Assembly: GCA_036401195.1 (NCBI GenBank)
Contig: DASWVQ010000148.1
Span: 1 to 5,728 of the forward strand
Direction: 5' to 3'
From: JACDHQ01 sp036401195
Lineage (GTDB): Bacteria; Gemmatimonadota; Gemmatimonadetes; Gemmatimonadales; Gemmatimonadaceae
DNA length: 5,728 nucleotides
The position numbers and the translations under genes were made by a program. Below, one piece after another: positions 4,685 through 5,728 of this stretch; position 1 is the first letter of the stretch, and each line of letters begins with the position of its first letter. Under the pieces are notes generated by a model. The model was not told the origin of the DNA and did no database searches. It saw only the letters and a list, made by a program, of their open reading frames with translations.

Positions 4685-5719
4685 ATGTCACCTTCCCGCC
4701 GAATCACCGTCCACGACGTCGCCGCCCGGGCCGGGGTCTCCCAGCCAACGGTGTCGCTCGTCCTCAGCCGGAATCCCCGCGCCCGCATCGCGCCCGAGAC
4801 GCGCGAGCGTGTCCTGCGCGCCGCGGAAGAGCTCGGCTACCGGACCAACCTCCTCGCCCGCGGCCTCACCCAGCAGCGCTCCTGGGCGCTCGGCCTCGTC
4901 GTCCTCGACCTGCGGAACCCCTTCTTCGCGGACGTGGTGGCCGGGGCGGAGCGGGTGGCCACCGAGGAGGGATACGCGCTCCTCCTCACCGAGGCCGGCG
5001 AGGGGGGGGCGGCCCGCCGGGTGGAGGCGCTCCAGGCGCGGCTCGTGGACGGCGTGATCATCGACGCGGTGGGGGCCGCGGCGCTCCCCGAGCCCCTGCT
5101 CGAGAAGCTCAACGTCGTCCTCATCGACGAGCCGTCGGAGCGGTGGCCCGGGGTGGCCAGCGACGCCGCCGGCGCCGGCCGCCTCGCCGCCGAGCACCTG
5201 CTCGACCTGGGCCACCGCCGGATCGGCTTCATCGGCCCCGCGACCGACGTGCATGGCGTGCGGCTCCGCGAGCGCGGCTTCGTCCAGGCGCTCCGCGAGC
5301 GCGGGGTGCGGCTCGACTCCGGACTGCTGCGCCGTGCCCCCGGCACCGCCAGCGGTGGCCGCGAGGCGATGCGCGCGATGCTCGCGCAGCGCGAGCGCCC
5401 CACGGCGGTGTTCTGCAGCAACGACCTCGTGGCCGTCGGCGCCCTCAAGGCCTGCGCCGACGCCGGCGTCGTCGTCCCGCGCGACTGCTCCGTGGTGGGC
5501 TGCGACGACATCGAGATGGCGCGCTTCGTCTCCCCCGAGCTCACCACCGTGGCCATCCCCGCACGGGAGCTGGGCGCGCGCGCCGCGCGGCTCCTCATCC
5601 GCCGCCTCGCCGACGCCGGCGCGGACGCTGTCGTCCTCGTCCCGCCGATGGACATGGACCCCAACGCCTGGCTCGAATCCGTTGGCACCGAGCTCCTGCC
5701 CATCGTGCCGGGCCGCTAA
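4685..5719 (+). CDS. LacI/GalR-family transcriptional regulator
   Basis: This encodes 344 residues, the usual length for the family. Residues 7-27 are the LacI helix-turn-helix (ITVHDVAARAGVSQPTVSLVL) and 46-62 the hinge helix region (ELGYRTNLLARGL). From 67 to the end is a periplasmic-binding-protein-like effector domain, with LVVLDLRNPFFADVV (71-85), DGVIID (122-127), LGHRRIGFIG (175-184), FCSNDLVAVGAL (243-254), VGCDDIEMARFVSPELTTVAIP (271-292) and a C-terminal helix. Such proteins usually bind DNA as dimers and release or bind it on sensing a sugar or nucleotide-like ligand. No sugar gene is in the window, so the ligand and distal targets are unknown. ATG 4685 is chosen because the domain begins there. 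The frame is open back to a GTG at 4598, but that would put the promoter and palindrome inside the protein. No Shine-Dalgarno precedes the ATG; the mRNA may be leaderless. Confidence 0.94.
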   Translation: MSPSRRITVHDVAARAGVSQPTVSLVLSRNPRARIAPETRERVLRAAEELGYRTNLLARGLTQQRSWALGLVVLDLRNPFFADVVAGAERVATEEGYALLLTEAGEGGAARRVEALQARLVDGVIIDAVGAAALPEPLLEKLNVVLIDEPSERWPGVASDAAGAGRLAAEHLLDLGHRRIGFIGPATDVHGVRLRERGFVQALRERGVRLDSGLLRRAPGTASGGREAMRAMLAQRERPTAVFCSNDLVAVGALKACADAGVVVPRDCSVVGCDDIEMARFVSPELTTVAIPARELGARAARLLIRRLADAGADAVVLVPPMDMDPNAWLESVGTELLPIVPGR

Positions 5720-5728
5720 CCGTACATC

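Overview
The window is 5.7 kb of GC-rich bacterial DNA. The very high GC at third codon positions, a stand-alone TonB-family transducer without ExbB/ExbD next to it, and a 24-bp 'CCTTCGCTGCGCTCAGG'-type tandem repeat would fit Gemmatimonadota or a similar high-GC, outer-membrane phylum. This placement is an inference from style, not from a marker gene. No rRNA, tRNA, insertion sequence, phage gene or CRISPR array was seen.

Layout, left to right. (1) 2-139 (+): the last 45 codons of a CoA-binding-domain (YccU-type) protein. (2) 140-417: no gene; eight tandem copies of a 24-bp repeat end at a perfect 17-bp hairpin that contains the kup stop codon. (3) 2415-418 (-): a full-length Kup potassium uptake permease. 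Its ATG sits directly after a terminator-like hairpin with a T-tract. (4) 3219-2518 (-): a PadR-family repressor whose Cys/His-containing N-terminal extension recalls the nickel-responsive E. coli regulator YqjI. (5) 3240-3393: a divergent control region with a good sigma70-type promoter for padR. The spacer of that promoter is filled by a 20-bp inverted repeat, and further GATATATCG copies lie nearby. (6) 3394-3597 (+): a small CsbD-family stress protein. (7) 3598-3858: no gene, three successive hairpins, then the tonB leader. (8) 3859-4563 (+): a TonB-like energy transducer. (9) 4564-4684: hairpins, then a TTGACA promoter followed by a perfect 26-bp palindrome. (10) 4685-5719 (+): a complete LacI-family repressor.

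The genes do not form one obvious pathway. Two local regulatory circuits are well supported by the DNA: PadR probably represses its own promoter and perhaps csbD, and the LacI-family protein probably represses its own promoter, which seems to yield a nearly leaderless mRNA. padR and kup are in the same orientation with about 100 nt of strongly structured sequence between them, so kup expression may depend on read-through past the terminator-like hairpin. No clearly new multi-gene system is visible. The best leads are the kup leader, the metal-sensor-like PadR with its operator, and the LacI palindrome.
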